The position numbers and the translations under genes were made by a program. Below, in pieces: positions 7,405-14,175 of a DNA stretch of 15,896 nucleotides. Position 1 is the stretch's first letter; each line of letters begins with the position of its first letter. The DNA lies in assembly GCA_018241165.1 (NCBI GenBank), contig JAFEEK010000082.1, positions 1 through 15,896 of the forward strand. The letters run 5' to 3'. Below the pieces are notes generated by a model. That model made no database searches. It was given only the letters and a program-made list of their open reading frames with translations, and was not told the DNA's origin. The stretch comes from Pseudomonadota bacterium. GTDB taxonomy: Bacteria; Pseudomonadota; Gammaproteobacteria; Xanthomonadales; Rhodanobacteraceae.

Positions 7405-8163
7405 ATGCTCAAGGTTTGCGTGGCGGCACTGGGTGCCGCAGGTTTGCTTGCCGCCTTTTCGGCGCAAGCGATAACGGCGGATGAACTGATCGCCAAAAAC
7501 GCAGCCGCACGCGGCGGGCTGGACAAGATCGAGGCGATCAAGACGCTCAAATTCGAAGGCAATCTGCGCGTCAGCGGCGACTTCGGGTCGTTCCAGCTCA
7601 CGCTGGTGCAATACCAGAAGGCGCCGGACTCGGTGCGCACCGAGGCCACGGTGCAGGGTCTGACGCAGATTCAGGCGTGGGACGGCCACGAAGCGTGGCA
7701 GATCTCGCCGTTCCAGGGCCGCCGCGATCCGGAACGCATGTCCGCCGACGACGCCAAGTCGCTGGCAGACGGCGCGCCGATCGCAGGCTCGCTCATCGGC
7801 TACAAGGCGCGAGGCAGCCAGGTCGCGTATCAGGGCACCGAGGATGTCGACGGCACCAACGCCTACAAACTCAAGGTCACGCTGGGCAACGGCGACGTCC
7901 AGTACGTGTATCTGGATCCGGATGCCTATCTCGAAATCCGCACCGTGAGCCAGATCGAGGTGCGTGGCACGCAAAGCGAAACGATTTCCGATTACGGCGA
8001 CTACGAACAGGTCGCCGGCGTGTACTTCCCGTTTTCGATCACCGCGCGCAGCAAGGATGGCGGCGGCGGCACCACCACCATTTCCATCGACAAGGGCGAA
8101 GCCAATGTTGCGGTCGCCGATTCCCTGTTTGCATTTCCGGCCGCGGCCAAGGTGAGCCCATGA
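7405..8163 (+). CDS. Exported LolA-like (outer-membrane lipoprotein-sorting type) protein
   Basis: This 252-residue protein has a Sec signal peptide. Its hydrophobic stretch ends SAQA, with cleavage expected after A22. The mature protein begins ITADELIAKNAAARGGLDKIEAIKTL, typical of the COG2834 LolA-like superfamily rather than of true LolA. The body is a run of antiparallel strands (QLTLVQYQKAP, VQYVYLDPDAYLEIRTV, YFPFSITARS) expected to form the half-open beta-barrel that binds lipid acyl chains in this fold. It ends with a glycine-rich loop (DGGGGTTT) and a last strand. Housekeeping LolA is shorter and usually sits near lolB or ftsK-type genes, so this is probably a specialised paralogue. 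The ATG is supported by GGGGAG at 7393-7398. It overlaps the following gene by ATGA, so the two products are probably made together. Function is unknown; lipid or lipoprotein handling is an inference from the fold. Confidence 0.8.
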   Translation: MLKVCVAALGAAGLLAAFSAQAITADELIAKNAAARGGLDKIEAIKTLKFEGNLRVSGDFGSFQLTLVQYQKAPDSVRTEATVQGLTQIQAWDGHEAWQISPFQGRRDPERMSADDAKSLADGAPIAGSLIGYKARGSQVAYQGTEDVDGTNAYKLKVTLGNGDVQYVYLDPDAYLEIRTVSQIEVRGTQSETISDYGDYEQVAGVYFPFSITARSKDGGGGTTTISIDKGEANVAVADSLFAFPAAAKVSP

Positions 8164-11100
8164 ACATGCATCGCACCTCAAGCCTGCTCGCTGTCGCGTG
8201 CGCCCTTGGTACGTCGCTCGCATTGGCCGCGCCCGCCGACAACGGCATCGCCCACTTCGATTCTGGCGCAATCTCCGGGTTGGGCATGCGCAACATCGGC
8301 TCGGCCGCGATGAGCGGTCGCGTCGCGGCGCTCGCGGCGGTTGCCGGCAAGGACGGCAAGACCTTGCTGTATGTCGGCGCCGCTTCCGGCGGCGTGTGGA
8401 AATCCACCGACGGCGGCACCACGTTCAAGCCGGTGTTCGATCGCGAGCCGGTGCAATCGATCGGCGCGATCGCGATCGATCCGAAGAACACGAACACGGT
8501 CTGGGTCGGCACCGGCGAAAGCTGGACGCGCAATTCGGTGTCGGTCGGCAATGGCATCTACAAGTCGACCGATGGCGGCGAGTCCTGGACCCACATGGGT
8601 CTGCCCAATTCCGAACGCATTGCACAGATCATCGTCGACCCGAATGCGGACAGCACCGTGTACGCCTGCGTGCCGGGCAAGTTGTGGAGCGATTCGGCCG
8701 AGCGCGGTTTGTACAAGACCACCGATGGCGGGGCGCACTGGAGCCTGGTACTCAAGGGCGAGAATCTGTCGACCGGCTGCGCCTCGATCAGCATCGATGC
8801 GCAAAAACCGAGTACGATTTTCGCGTCGCTGTGGGACTTCCGGCGCAAGGGCTGGACGTTCCGCTCCGGCGGCGAATCGCCGACCGCAAAATCCGGCAGC
8901 GGCCTGTTCCGCTCCGACGACGGCGGCACGTCGTGGACGCAAATCACGCCCGCGGCGAACAAGGGCTTTCCGCCGAAGCCCTATGGCCGCATCGCGGTGA
9001 CGGTGGCGCCGTCGGACGCGAAGATCGTGTACGCGTTCGTCGAATCCACCGACTCGGCGCTGTTCCGTTCCGACGACGGCGGCAAGACCTGGGACAAGCG
9101 CGACAAGAGCCAGATGATGGTGTGGCGCCCGTTCTATTTCGCACGCCTGATCGTGGATCCGAAGAATCCCGAGCGCGTGTTCAAACCCGATCTCAACCTG
9201 GTGCAAAGCCTCGACGGCGGCAAGAGTTTTTCGCCATCGGGCGGCGGCACGCACGGCGATCACCATGTCGTGTGGATCGATCCGACCGATACCAAGCATG
9301 TGTACACCGGCGACGACGGCGGCCTGTGGCAGTCCTTCGACGGCGGCAACAAGTGGTGGAAGCAGAACAATCTGCCGATCTCGCAGTTCTATCACGTCAG
9401 CGTCGACGACGCCGATCCGTTCCACGTCTACGGCGGCTTGCAGGACAACAGCTCCTGGGTCGGCGCCAGTGCGTTCCCCGGCGGCATCGCCAACGCGCAG
9501 TGGGAAAACATGTACGGCGGCGACGGTTTCTGGATGTTTTCCGATCCGGCCGATCCCAACTACCTGTACGCCGAAGCACAAGGCGGCACCATCGGTCGCG
9601 TCAACCGGCATACGCACGAGATCCGCAGCATCCAGCCCGAAGCCGGCTACAACGAGAAGCTGCGCTGGAACTGGAACACGCCGATCGCGCTGTCGCCAAA
9701 CGACAAGAACGCGCTCTACATCGGCGCGCAGTTCCTGTTCCGCACGCGCGATCACGGCCAGAGCTGGCAGCGCATCTCGCCGGACCTGACCACCAACGAT
9801 CCGGCCCGGCAGAAGCAGGAAGAATCCGGCGGCGTGACGGTCGACAATTCCGCCGCGGAGATGAACACGACGATCTACTCGATCAGCGAATCGCCGAAGG
9901 CCGCTGGCGAAATCTGGGTCGGCACCGACGACGGCAACGTGCAGCTCACGCGCGATGACGGCGCGCACTGGACGAACCTGATCGGCAACATCAAGGGCGT
10001 GCCGAAGGGCTCGTGGGTGTCGTGGGTGCAGGCCGGAAACTTCGACGCCGGCACCGCCTATGTCGCCTTCGATCGGCACAGCTTCGGCGACATGGCGCCG
10101 TACATCTACGCTACATCCGACTACGGCAAGAACTGGACCGCGCTGGTCACTCCGCAGGATGCGAAGGGTTTGCACGGCTATGTGCACGTGGTCAAGCAGG
10201 ACACGGTCAAGCCGAACCTGCTCTACGCCGGCACCGAGTTCGGGCTGTGGGTTTCGATCGATGGCGGCAACCACTGGGCGCAGTTCAAGGCCGGCAATTT
10301 CCCGGCCGTGGCGGTGCGCGACATCGCCTTCCAGAACCGCGACGCTTCGCTGGCGCTGGCCACGCACGGCCGCGGTATCTGGATCGTCGACGACCTGACG
10401 CCGTTGCGCGCGCTCGACGAGAAAGCGCTCGACAGCGAATTCGCGTTCCTGCCGGTCAGGCCGATCCAGCAACGCATCAGTGCGCAGGGCGGCTGGCCCG
10501 AGGGCGATGCATCGTTCACCGGGCCTAACCCGCACAGCGGGGCGGAAATCGCGTACTACCAGAAATCGAGGCATTTGTTCGGCAAATTGAAGATCGACAT
10601 CCTCGACGCGAACGGGACGGTGATCGACACGCTTCCCGCGAATGTCCGCCGCGGCATCAATCGCGTGTTCTGGCCGATGACCGCCAAGCCGCCGCGCGTG
10701 CCGCCGGCGGCGCAGGTCGCGTTCAATTCCACGCAGGGCGCGCGCGTGCCGCCCGGCACCTACGCGGTGCGCATGACCAAGGGCAAGGAAACGTTCGAGA
10801 CGAAGATCGATGTCGGCCTCGACCGCCGCGCGACCTACACCGCAGTCGACCGCCAGGCGCAGTACGACGCCGCGCAGCGCGTCAGTGCGTTGTTCGGGCG
10901 CATGAGCGATCTCGTTTACAAGATCGGCGCGGTGCGGGCACAGGCCGGTGCGGTGGCCGCAAACAAATCCGCCAGCGAAGGTTTGCGCAAGCAGATGACC
11001 GACCTGAACGCCAAGGCGGACGAGATCCGCAAGAAGATCGTGGCGACCAAAGAAGGCGGCGCGATCACCGGCGAGGAACGCCTGCGCGAGCACATGGATA

Positions 11101-11360
11101 CGCTATACGGCGCGATCATGTCCTACGACGGCAAGCCGTCCGACTACCAGCTCGCGCGCATCGACACGCTCGCGCGTGAACTGGGCGACGTCGAGAAGCA
11201 ATTCGCCGATTTCGAGAAGACGGATTTGCCAAAGGCGAACGCCACGCTGAAGTCCGACAAGCTTCCGGCCATCGCCGTGCCGGCTGCCGCGCCGGCGCAG
11301 GACGGTGGCGGCAGCGCCGAAGCGGCGAAGGCGTATTTCAGCCGCGCCGAGCGGGATTGA
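8160..11360 (+). CDS. Secreted Asp-box (BNR/VPS10-like) beta-propeller protein, 1066 aa
   Basis: This large exported protein begins with a signal peptide (hydrophobic to about residue 23, ending LALAA). Repeated Asp-box motifs, S/T-x-D-x-G-x-x-W/F, fill roughly residues 80-760. Clear copies are STDGGTTF (S82), STDGGESW (S136), TTDGGAHW (T187), SDDGGTSW (S252), SDDGGKTW (S304), SLDGGKSF, SFDGGNKW, TRDHGQSW, TRDDGAHW, TSDYGKNW and SIDGGNHW. These mark the turns of beta-propeller blades as in sialidases and sortilin/VPS10 proteins. I do not see the sialidase catalytic arginine triad, so catalysis is doubtful. A beta-sandwich-like segment follows near residues 810-900 (LKIDILDANGTVIDTL, FlgD/Ig-like). 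A charged helical, probably coiled-coil region at about 905-1030 and an alanine-rich tail complete the protein. The start ATG lies in the stop region of the LolA-like gene (ATGA). Many such proteins are annotated as glycosyl hydrolases without experimental support. The role is unknown; binding or surface processing is plausible. Confidence 0.82.
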   Translation: MNMHRTSSLLAVACALGTSLALAAPADNGIAHFDSGAISGLGMRNIGSAAMSGRVAALAAVAGKDGKTLLYVGAASGGVWKSTDGGTTFKPVFDREPVQSIGAIAIDPKNTNTVWVGTGESWTRNSVSVGNGIYKSTDGGESWTHMGLPNSERIAQIIVDPNADSTVYACVPGKLWSDSAERGLYKTTDGGAHWSLVLKGENLSTGCASISIDAQKPSTIFASLWDFRRKGWTFRSGGESPTAKSGSGLFRSDDGGTSWTQITPAANKGFPPKPYGRIAVTVAPSDAKIVYAFVESTDSALFRSDDGGKTWDKRDKSQMMVWRPFYFARLIVDPKNPERVFKPDLNLVQSLDGGKSFSPSGGGTHGDHHVVWIDPTDTKHVYTGDDGGLWQSFDGGNKWWKQNNLPISQFYHVSVDDADPFHVYGGLQDNSSWVGASAFPGGIANAQWENMYGGDGFWMFSDPADPNYLYAEAQGGTIGRVNRHTHEIRSIQPEAGYNEKLRWNWNTPIALSPNDKNALYIGAQFLFRTRDHGQSWQRISPDLTTNDPARQKQEESGGVTVDNSAAEMNTTIYSISESPKAAGEIWVGTDDGNVQLTRDDGAHWTNLIGNIKGVPKGSWVSWVQAGNFDAGTAYVAFDRHSFGDMAPYIYATSDYGKNWTALVTPQDAKGLHGYVHVVKQDTVKPNLLYAGTEFGLWVSIDGGNHWAQFKAGNFPAVAVRDIAFQNRDASLALATHGRGIWIVDDLTPLRALDEKALDSEFAFLPVRPIQQRISAQGGWPEGDASFTGPNPHSGAEIAYYQKSRHLFGKLKIDILDANGTVIDTLPANVRRGINRVFWPMTAKPPRVPPAAQVAFNSTQGARVPPGTYAVRMTKGKETFETKIDVGLDRRATYTAVDRQAQYDAAQRVSALFGRMSDLVYKIGAVRAQAGAVAANKSASEGLRKQMTDLNAKADEIRKKIVATKEGGAITGEERLREHMDTLYGAIMSYDGKPSDYQLARIDTLARELGDVEKQFADFEKTDLPKANATLKSDKLPAIAVPAAAPAQDGGGSAEAAKAYFSRAERD

Positions 11361-11369
11361 AGGTGACCT

Positions 11370-11396
11370 AAAAAACCCCCTTCGGCACGAAGGGGG
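11370..11396 (-). terminator. Intrinsic terminator of the DoxX-family gene (minus strand)
   Basis: The 9-base arms CCCCCTTCG (11376-11384) and CGAAGGGGG (11388-11396) pair perfectly around a 3-base loop. The run of A at 11370-11375 becomes a U-tract on the minus strand, so the signal works for leftward transcription. No T-tract follows on the plus strand. Confidence 0.88.
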
Positions 11397-11398
11397 TC

Positions 11399-11461
11399 GA
11401 TGCACAGCATCGGGGGGATGACCACAAAGCACATCCCCCTCAATCCCCCTTTCTGAGGAAG
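11399..11461. repeat. Tandem hairpins and C-rich direct repeat in the convergent spacer
   Basis: Between the Asp-box gene and the doxX stop there are two further hairpins. One is GATGC-aca-GCATC (11399-11411). The other is GGGGGATG (11413-11420) with CATCCCCC (11432-11439) around 11 bases. A short direct repeat, ATCCCCCT, occurs at 11433-11440 and 11443-11450. Neither hairpin has a clear T-tract on the plus strand. They may slow both convergent transcripts or be remnants of an intergenic repeat family. Confidence 0.5.
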
Positions 11462-11484
11462 GGAGAAGCACGGAGGCGGAGCAA

Positions 11485-11946
11485 TCAATCCGCGCCATGC
11501 AATCCAAGCCGGCGCGCGATGCGATGGTCGAGGCTGGCCTTGCCCGGCCCGGCGATGAACAGCCAGAAGAAGATCAGGATGTAGAGGAACTCGTCGAGTT
11601 CGACGAATTCGTCCAGACCCGACACGTTCTTGATCACCACGAATGCGATGGCCACGATCATGTTGAACGCCATCACCAACGAAGTGAAGCGGGTGAGCAG
11701 GCCGAGGATCAGCAAAGCCCCGCCCACGAATTCCACGCCGGCCGACAGCGGCGCGCTCCACATCGGATACGGCAGGCCCCAGTCGACGAAGCGTGCGATC
11801 GCGCCGTCGAGGTTGTGCAGCTTGCCCCAGCCGGTTTCCAGCCAGAAATAGCCGAATCCCAGGCGCAGGACCAGCGGGCCCAGCCAGCGCAGGCGCGCGC
11901 AGGCATCGATCAATCGTTGTTGGCATTGCAGCAGTCGGGCGAACAT
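11485..11946 (-). CDS. DoxX-family inner-membrane protein, candidate BufD of bufferin locus
   Basis: This 153-residue protein has four predicted membrane helices: LGPLVLRLGFGYFWLETGWGK, LSAGVEFVGGALLILGLL, LVMAFNMIVAIAFVVI and FLYILIFFWLFIAG. It shows the DoxX family's ETGWGKLHN and EFVGGALLILGL motifs. DoxX proteins such as BufD/HvfD are frequent partners of DUF692/DUF2063 RiPP metallophore clusters, and an electron-transfer or quinone-linked role has been proposed but not settled. The ATG at 11946 is chosen because GGGGAAA precedes it. The longer frame to 12051 would add a basic, non-membrane extension with no ribosome site. It is transcribed away from the precursor gene across a 256-base shared upstream region, and its own terminator follows at 11396-11370. 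Family membership is clear; the link to the bufferin pathway rests on neighbourhood. Confidence 0.88.
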   Translation of the reverse strand: MFARLLQCQQRLIDACARLRWLGPLVLRLGFGYFWLETGWGKLHNLDGAIARFVDWGLPYPMWSAPLSAGVEFVGGALLILGLLTRFTSLVMAFNMIVAIAFVVIKNVSGLDEFVELDEFLYILIFFWLFIAGPGKASLDHRIARRLGLHGAD

Positions 11947-12202
11947 GAATTTCCCCTTGTCGGACTTGCGGTTGCGGGATGGTACGTGCTGTCGGGCAAA
12001 ACTGACCCGCCTTGCAGCGAAAATCTTTCGCGCCGCAACATGGATTTCCACGCGGGGTTAACAGTGACTGCGTAATATCCGCATGGGGTGAAAGATGACG
12101 TTGCCTTCGCGGGTCTTGAATACGTCCGCGGCATGGCTGTCCACTTGGGACCGGCAACGCGCGACATCCACTCCACGACAATTCCCAATCAGAGGACTTC
12201 CC
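11947..12202. promoter_or_regulatory. Divergent control region between doxX-like and bufA2-like genes
   Basis: This 256-base spacer must hold the promoters for both the DoxX gene (minus) and the precursor gene (plus). A perfect inverted repeat, GCGAAA-ATC-TTTCGC, lies at 12017-12031, 71 bases upstream of the DoxX ATG, and is a possible regulator site. TAATAT at 12073-12078 is a possible -10 in either direction, with no convincing -35. Bufferin operons in Caulobacter are controlled by an ECF sigma factor, but I could not recognise a confident ECF-type promoter pair here. AGAGGA at 12191-12196 is the ribosome site of the precursor gene. Small open frames in this stretch have no family resemblance and are not called. 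Confidence 0.45.
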
Positions 12203-12469
12203 ATGAAAGCTTCCGCCATCAAGAGTCTCGCACTCGCCACCGCCGTCGCCGGCTTGTTCGCGGTGACCACTGCCAGCGCGGCGAATGCCACCGCCGGCGA
12301 TCAGGCCCAGGTGAAATGCATGCATTCGACCGCATGCAAGGGTTCGGGTGCGTGCAAGACCAAGGCAAATTCCTGCAAAGGCCAGAACTCGTGCAAGGGC
12401 CAGGGCTTCACCATGCAGAAGGACGCAGCTTCCTGCAAAGCCGCGCAGGACGAAGCAAAGGCCAAGTAA
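12203..12469 (+). CDS. Bufferin-type RiPP metallophore precursor, BufA2-like, six cysteines
   Basis: This 88-residue precursor has a full Sec signal peptide (MKASAIKSLALATAVAGLFA to about A26, site ASA), so the peptide is made for the periplasm. The mature part is small, lysine-rich and has six cysteines at residues 39, 45, 51, 58, 64 and 78. Five sit in a semi-regular array, Cys-x5-Cys-x5-Cys-x6-Cys-x5-Cys, built from CK repeats, including CKGQNSCKGQGF. In described bufferins, DUF692 enzymes convert conserved cysteines to thiooxazole rings, and the product sequesters copper. The small CK-rich precursor followed by DUF692 and DUF2063 genes identifies this one as BufA2-like. The ATG at 12203 is set by AGAGGA seven bases upstream and by the signal peptide; a longer in-frame start at 12095 is rejected. 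The first motif reads KCMHSTACKG, where I expect tyrosine-glycine after the first cysteine. An intrinsic terminator follows. Which cysteines are modified is unknown. Confidence 0.86.
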   Translation: MKASAIKSLALATAVAGLFAVTTASAANATAGDQAQVKCMHSTACKGSGACKTKANSCKGQNSCKGQGFTMQKDAASCKAAQDEAKAK

Positions 12470-12484
12470 GTCGATTCACGAAGC

Positions 12485-12522
12485 GCGGCGGCCGGTGCGT
12501 ATTCGCCGGCCGTCGCCTTTTT
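12485..12522 (+). terminator. Intergenic terminator/attenuator between bufA2-like and bufB-like genes
   Basis: GCGGCGGCCGG (12485-12495) pairs with CCGGCCGTCGC (12506-12516), giving eleven pairs with one G-U around a 10-base loop, followed by five T at 12518-12522. It stands 15 bases after the precursor stop and ends four bases before the bufB-like ATG. It should end most transcripts after the precursor and let a minority through to the enzymes, as in other RiPP operons where precursor must exceed enzyme. Confidence 0.8.
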
Positions 12523-12526
12523 CGCC

Positions 12527-13375
12527 ATGACGAAAACATCCGACCCGCGTTTCCCCTCACTGGGCTTTGGCCTGGGCTTGCGTGCGGATCATTACGATGC
12601 CTTGCTCGAACCGCAACCGCGCATCGACTGGCTTGAAGCGCTTTCCGAGAATTACCTTGTCCCCGGCGGCAAGCCGCTGGACTGGCTGCGCCGCATGCGC
12701 GAGCGCTATCCGGTCGTGTTGCACGGCGTGTCGTTGTCGATCGGCAGCCACGATCCGCTTGACTTGGACTATCTGACCGCGCTGAAGAAACTTGCCGATT
12801 CGATCGAGCCGGCATGGATGTCCGATCACCTGTGCTGGACCGGTGCGCACGGCCGCAACCTGCACGACCTGCTGCCGCTGCCGTACATCGAGGAAGCGAT
12901 CGCGCATGTCAGCGATCGCGTGCGCGAGGTACAGGATTTCCTTGGCCGGCGCATCGCGCTGGAAAACGTTTCCAGCTATGCCGAGTTCAAGGCGTCGACG
13001 CTGAGCGAGTGGGAATTCCTCGCCGCGATCGCCGAGCGCGCCGATTGCCTGATCCTGCTCGACGTCAACAACATCCATGTCAGTGCGCACAACCACGGTT
13101 TCGATGCACGCGAATACCTCGCCGGCATTCCGCCGCGGCGCGTGCAGCAGTTCCACATCGCCGGACACACGTTCCAGAACAACCTCATCATCGACACCCA
13201 CGATCAGCCCGTGTCCGATCCGGTTTGGGATTTGTATGCCGATGCGGTGCGCCGCTTCGGTGCGGTGTCGACCATGATCGAGCGCGACGACAACATCCCG
13301 CCGCTGTCCGAACTCGTCGCCGAACTCGACCACGCGCGCGCCATCGCCGAGCCGATCTTGCGGGCCGCGGCGTGA
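12527..13375 (+). CDS. bufB: DUF692 multinuclear non-heme iron enzyme (MNIO), BufB-like
   Basis: This enzyme belongs to the MbnB/BufB family of TIM-barrel oxidases that use a di- or tri-iron centre and oxygen to remodel cysteines of a peptide. The 282-residue length is usual. Motifs with likely metal-ligand residues appear in order: EALSENY (E41), VLHGVSLSIGS (H66), SDHLCW (D100, H101), LPLPYIEEA (117-124), ALENVSSY (E146), LLDVNNIHVSAHNHGFD (D179, N182, H184, H188), HIAGH (H210, H214), IDTHDQPV (D223, H225) and IERDDNIP (E252). Together these form the complete DUF692 signature, with no obvious missing ligand. The substrate is presumably the CK-rich precursor encoded just upstream. The ATG at 12527 has no recognisable ribosome site, because the preceding bases are the terminator hairpin and T-tract. 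Translation may therefore depend on hairpin opening or a leaderless mechanism. The stop overlaps the next gene as GTGA. Confidence 0.95.
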   Translation: MTKTSDPRFPSLGFGLGLRADHYDALLEPQPRIDWLEALSENYLVPGGKPLDWLRRMRERYPVVLHGVSLSIGSHDPLDLDYLTALKKLADSIEPAWMSDHLCWTGAHGRNLHDLLPLPYIEEAIAHVSDRVREVQDFLGRRIALENVSSYAEFKASTLSEWEFLAAIAERADCLILLDVNNIHVSAHNHGFDAREYLAGIPPRRVQQFHIAGHTFQNNLIIDTHDQPVSDPVWDLYADAVRRFGAVSTMIERDDNIPPLSELVAELDHARAIAEPILRAAA

Positions 13376-14163
13376 GCGTGCTGGCACCGCTGCAGGATGC
13401 GTTTCAGCGTCGCATTCTCGATGGCGGCGTCGACATGGCCATCCTCGATGGCGTCGTCGGCAATGCGATTGCGGATGCCGGCGAGCGCGTCGGCGTGTAT
13501 GTGTACGCTTATGCTGCGCGCCTCGTCGAGGCGCTGGGCAACGACTATCTGACCTTGCGCTTTGCCGCAGGCGACGAAACCTTCGAGCAACTGTGCCGCG
13601 ACTACGTGATGGCGACGCCATCGATCCATCGCAATGTGCGCTGGTACGGGCGCGGCCTTGCGGAGTTTCTTCGTGCGACCGCGCCGTGGAAGCACACGCC
13701 GGCCCTTGCCGAACTCGCTGCGCTGGATTGGGCGATCGGATTGTCGTTCGACGCGTTGGACGAAGAAGGCATCGCCGAGGCGGACATCGCCGCCATTCCG
13801 TTCGAGCGTTGGGGCGAGATGATCCTGCGCCTGCCGCGGCACGTGCAGCGCGAGAGGTTTGCGTGGAACGTCGGCGAGGTGCGCCACGCCCGCGATCATG
13901 CACAGCCGTGTCCGCCGTTGCAGCGGGTGCAGTTTCCGCAAACCTGGATTTTTTCGCGCAAGGATCTCGAAGTGCATTACCGCGCGCTGGAATCCGACGA
14001 AGCGGCTGCGCTCGATGCCATCGCTGGCGGACGTCCGTTCGAAGCAATGTGCGCGGCGCTGTGCGACTGGCACGCGCAGGAAGATGTCGCCCTGCGTGCC
14101 GCCGGCCTGCTCAAGGCCTGGATCGGCAACGGCTGGATCGCTGCGGTCGCGTCGCCGGATTGA
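13372..14163 (+). CDS. bufC: DUF2063 (HvfC/BufC-like) partner protein of the MNIO enzyme
   Basis: This 263-residue protein has the DUF2063 N-terminal helical domain (LAPLQDAFQRRIL at the start, YVYAYAARLVEALGNDY near 43-59, YVMATPSIHRNVRWYGRGLAEFL near 78-100). The C-terminal part shows strands such as LQRVQFPQTWIFSRKD and a last helical section. DUF2063 proteins form complexes with DUF692 enzymes (HvfC/BufC, analogous to MbnC) and help recognise and bind the precursor peptide; they have no catalytic metal site of their own. The start is the GTG at 13372, which overlaps the bufB-like stop by four bases (GTGA). This gives a normal family N-terminus, whereas the frame upstream is only antiparallel-free shadow of the enzyme gene. 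A GTG two codons later is a weaker alternative. The next gene is an unrelated porin with its own leader, so this is the last gene of the cluster. The assignment is firm by family and context. Confidence 0.92.
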   Translation: MSVLAPLQDAFQRRILDGGVDMAILDGVVGNAIADAGERVGVYVYAYAARLVEALGNDYLTLRFAAGDETFEQLCRDYVMATPSIHRNVRWYGRGLAEFLRATAPWKHTPALAELAALDWAIGLSFDALDEEGIAEADIAAIPFERWGEMILRLPRHVQRERFAWNVGEVRHARDHAQPCPPLQRVQFPQTWIFSRKDLEVHYRALESDEAAALDAIAGGRPFEAMCAALCDWHAQEDVALRAAGLLKAWIGNGWIAAVASPD

Positions 14164-14175
14164 CAGCGCCGATTC

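Noticed and set aside
7677-8159. In-frame extension upstream of the Asp-box protein
   Set aside because: It overlaps the LolA-like gene out of frame and reads as Arg-rich shadow. The ATG at 8160 gives a proper signal peptide and an ATGA junction.
8178-11093. Open frame of 971 codons on the minus strand
   Set aside because: Antisense shadow of the Asp-box protein, with no signal peptide, domain or ribosome site recognised.
11947-12051. N-terminal extension of the DoxX-like protein to an ATG at 12051
   Set aside because: It would add 35 basic residues without a ribosome site; the ATG at 11946 has GGGGAAA upstream and the usual family N-terminus.
12058-12291. Small open frames on both strands in the doxX-bufA2 spacer, including one minus frame reading ADVFKTREGNVIFHP
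   Set aside because: The frames looked briefly protein-like but have no ribosome site or domain I can name, and they overlap the precursor's leader. A conserved leader RNA or degraded gene cannot be excluded.
12340-12410. CK-repeat region of the precursor gene as a tandem DNA repeat or CRISPR-like array
   Set aside because: The repeat is short, imperfect at DNA level and in frame with a clear small protein.
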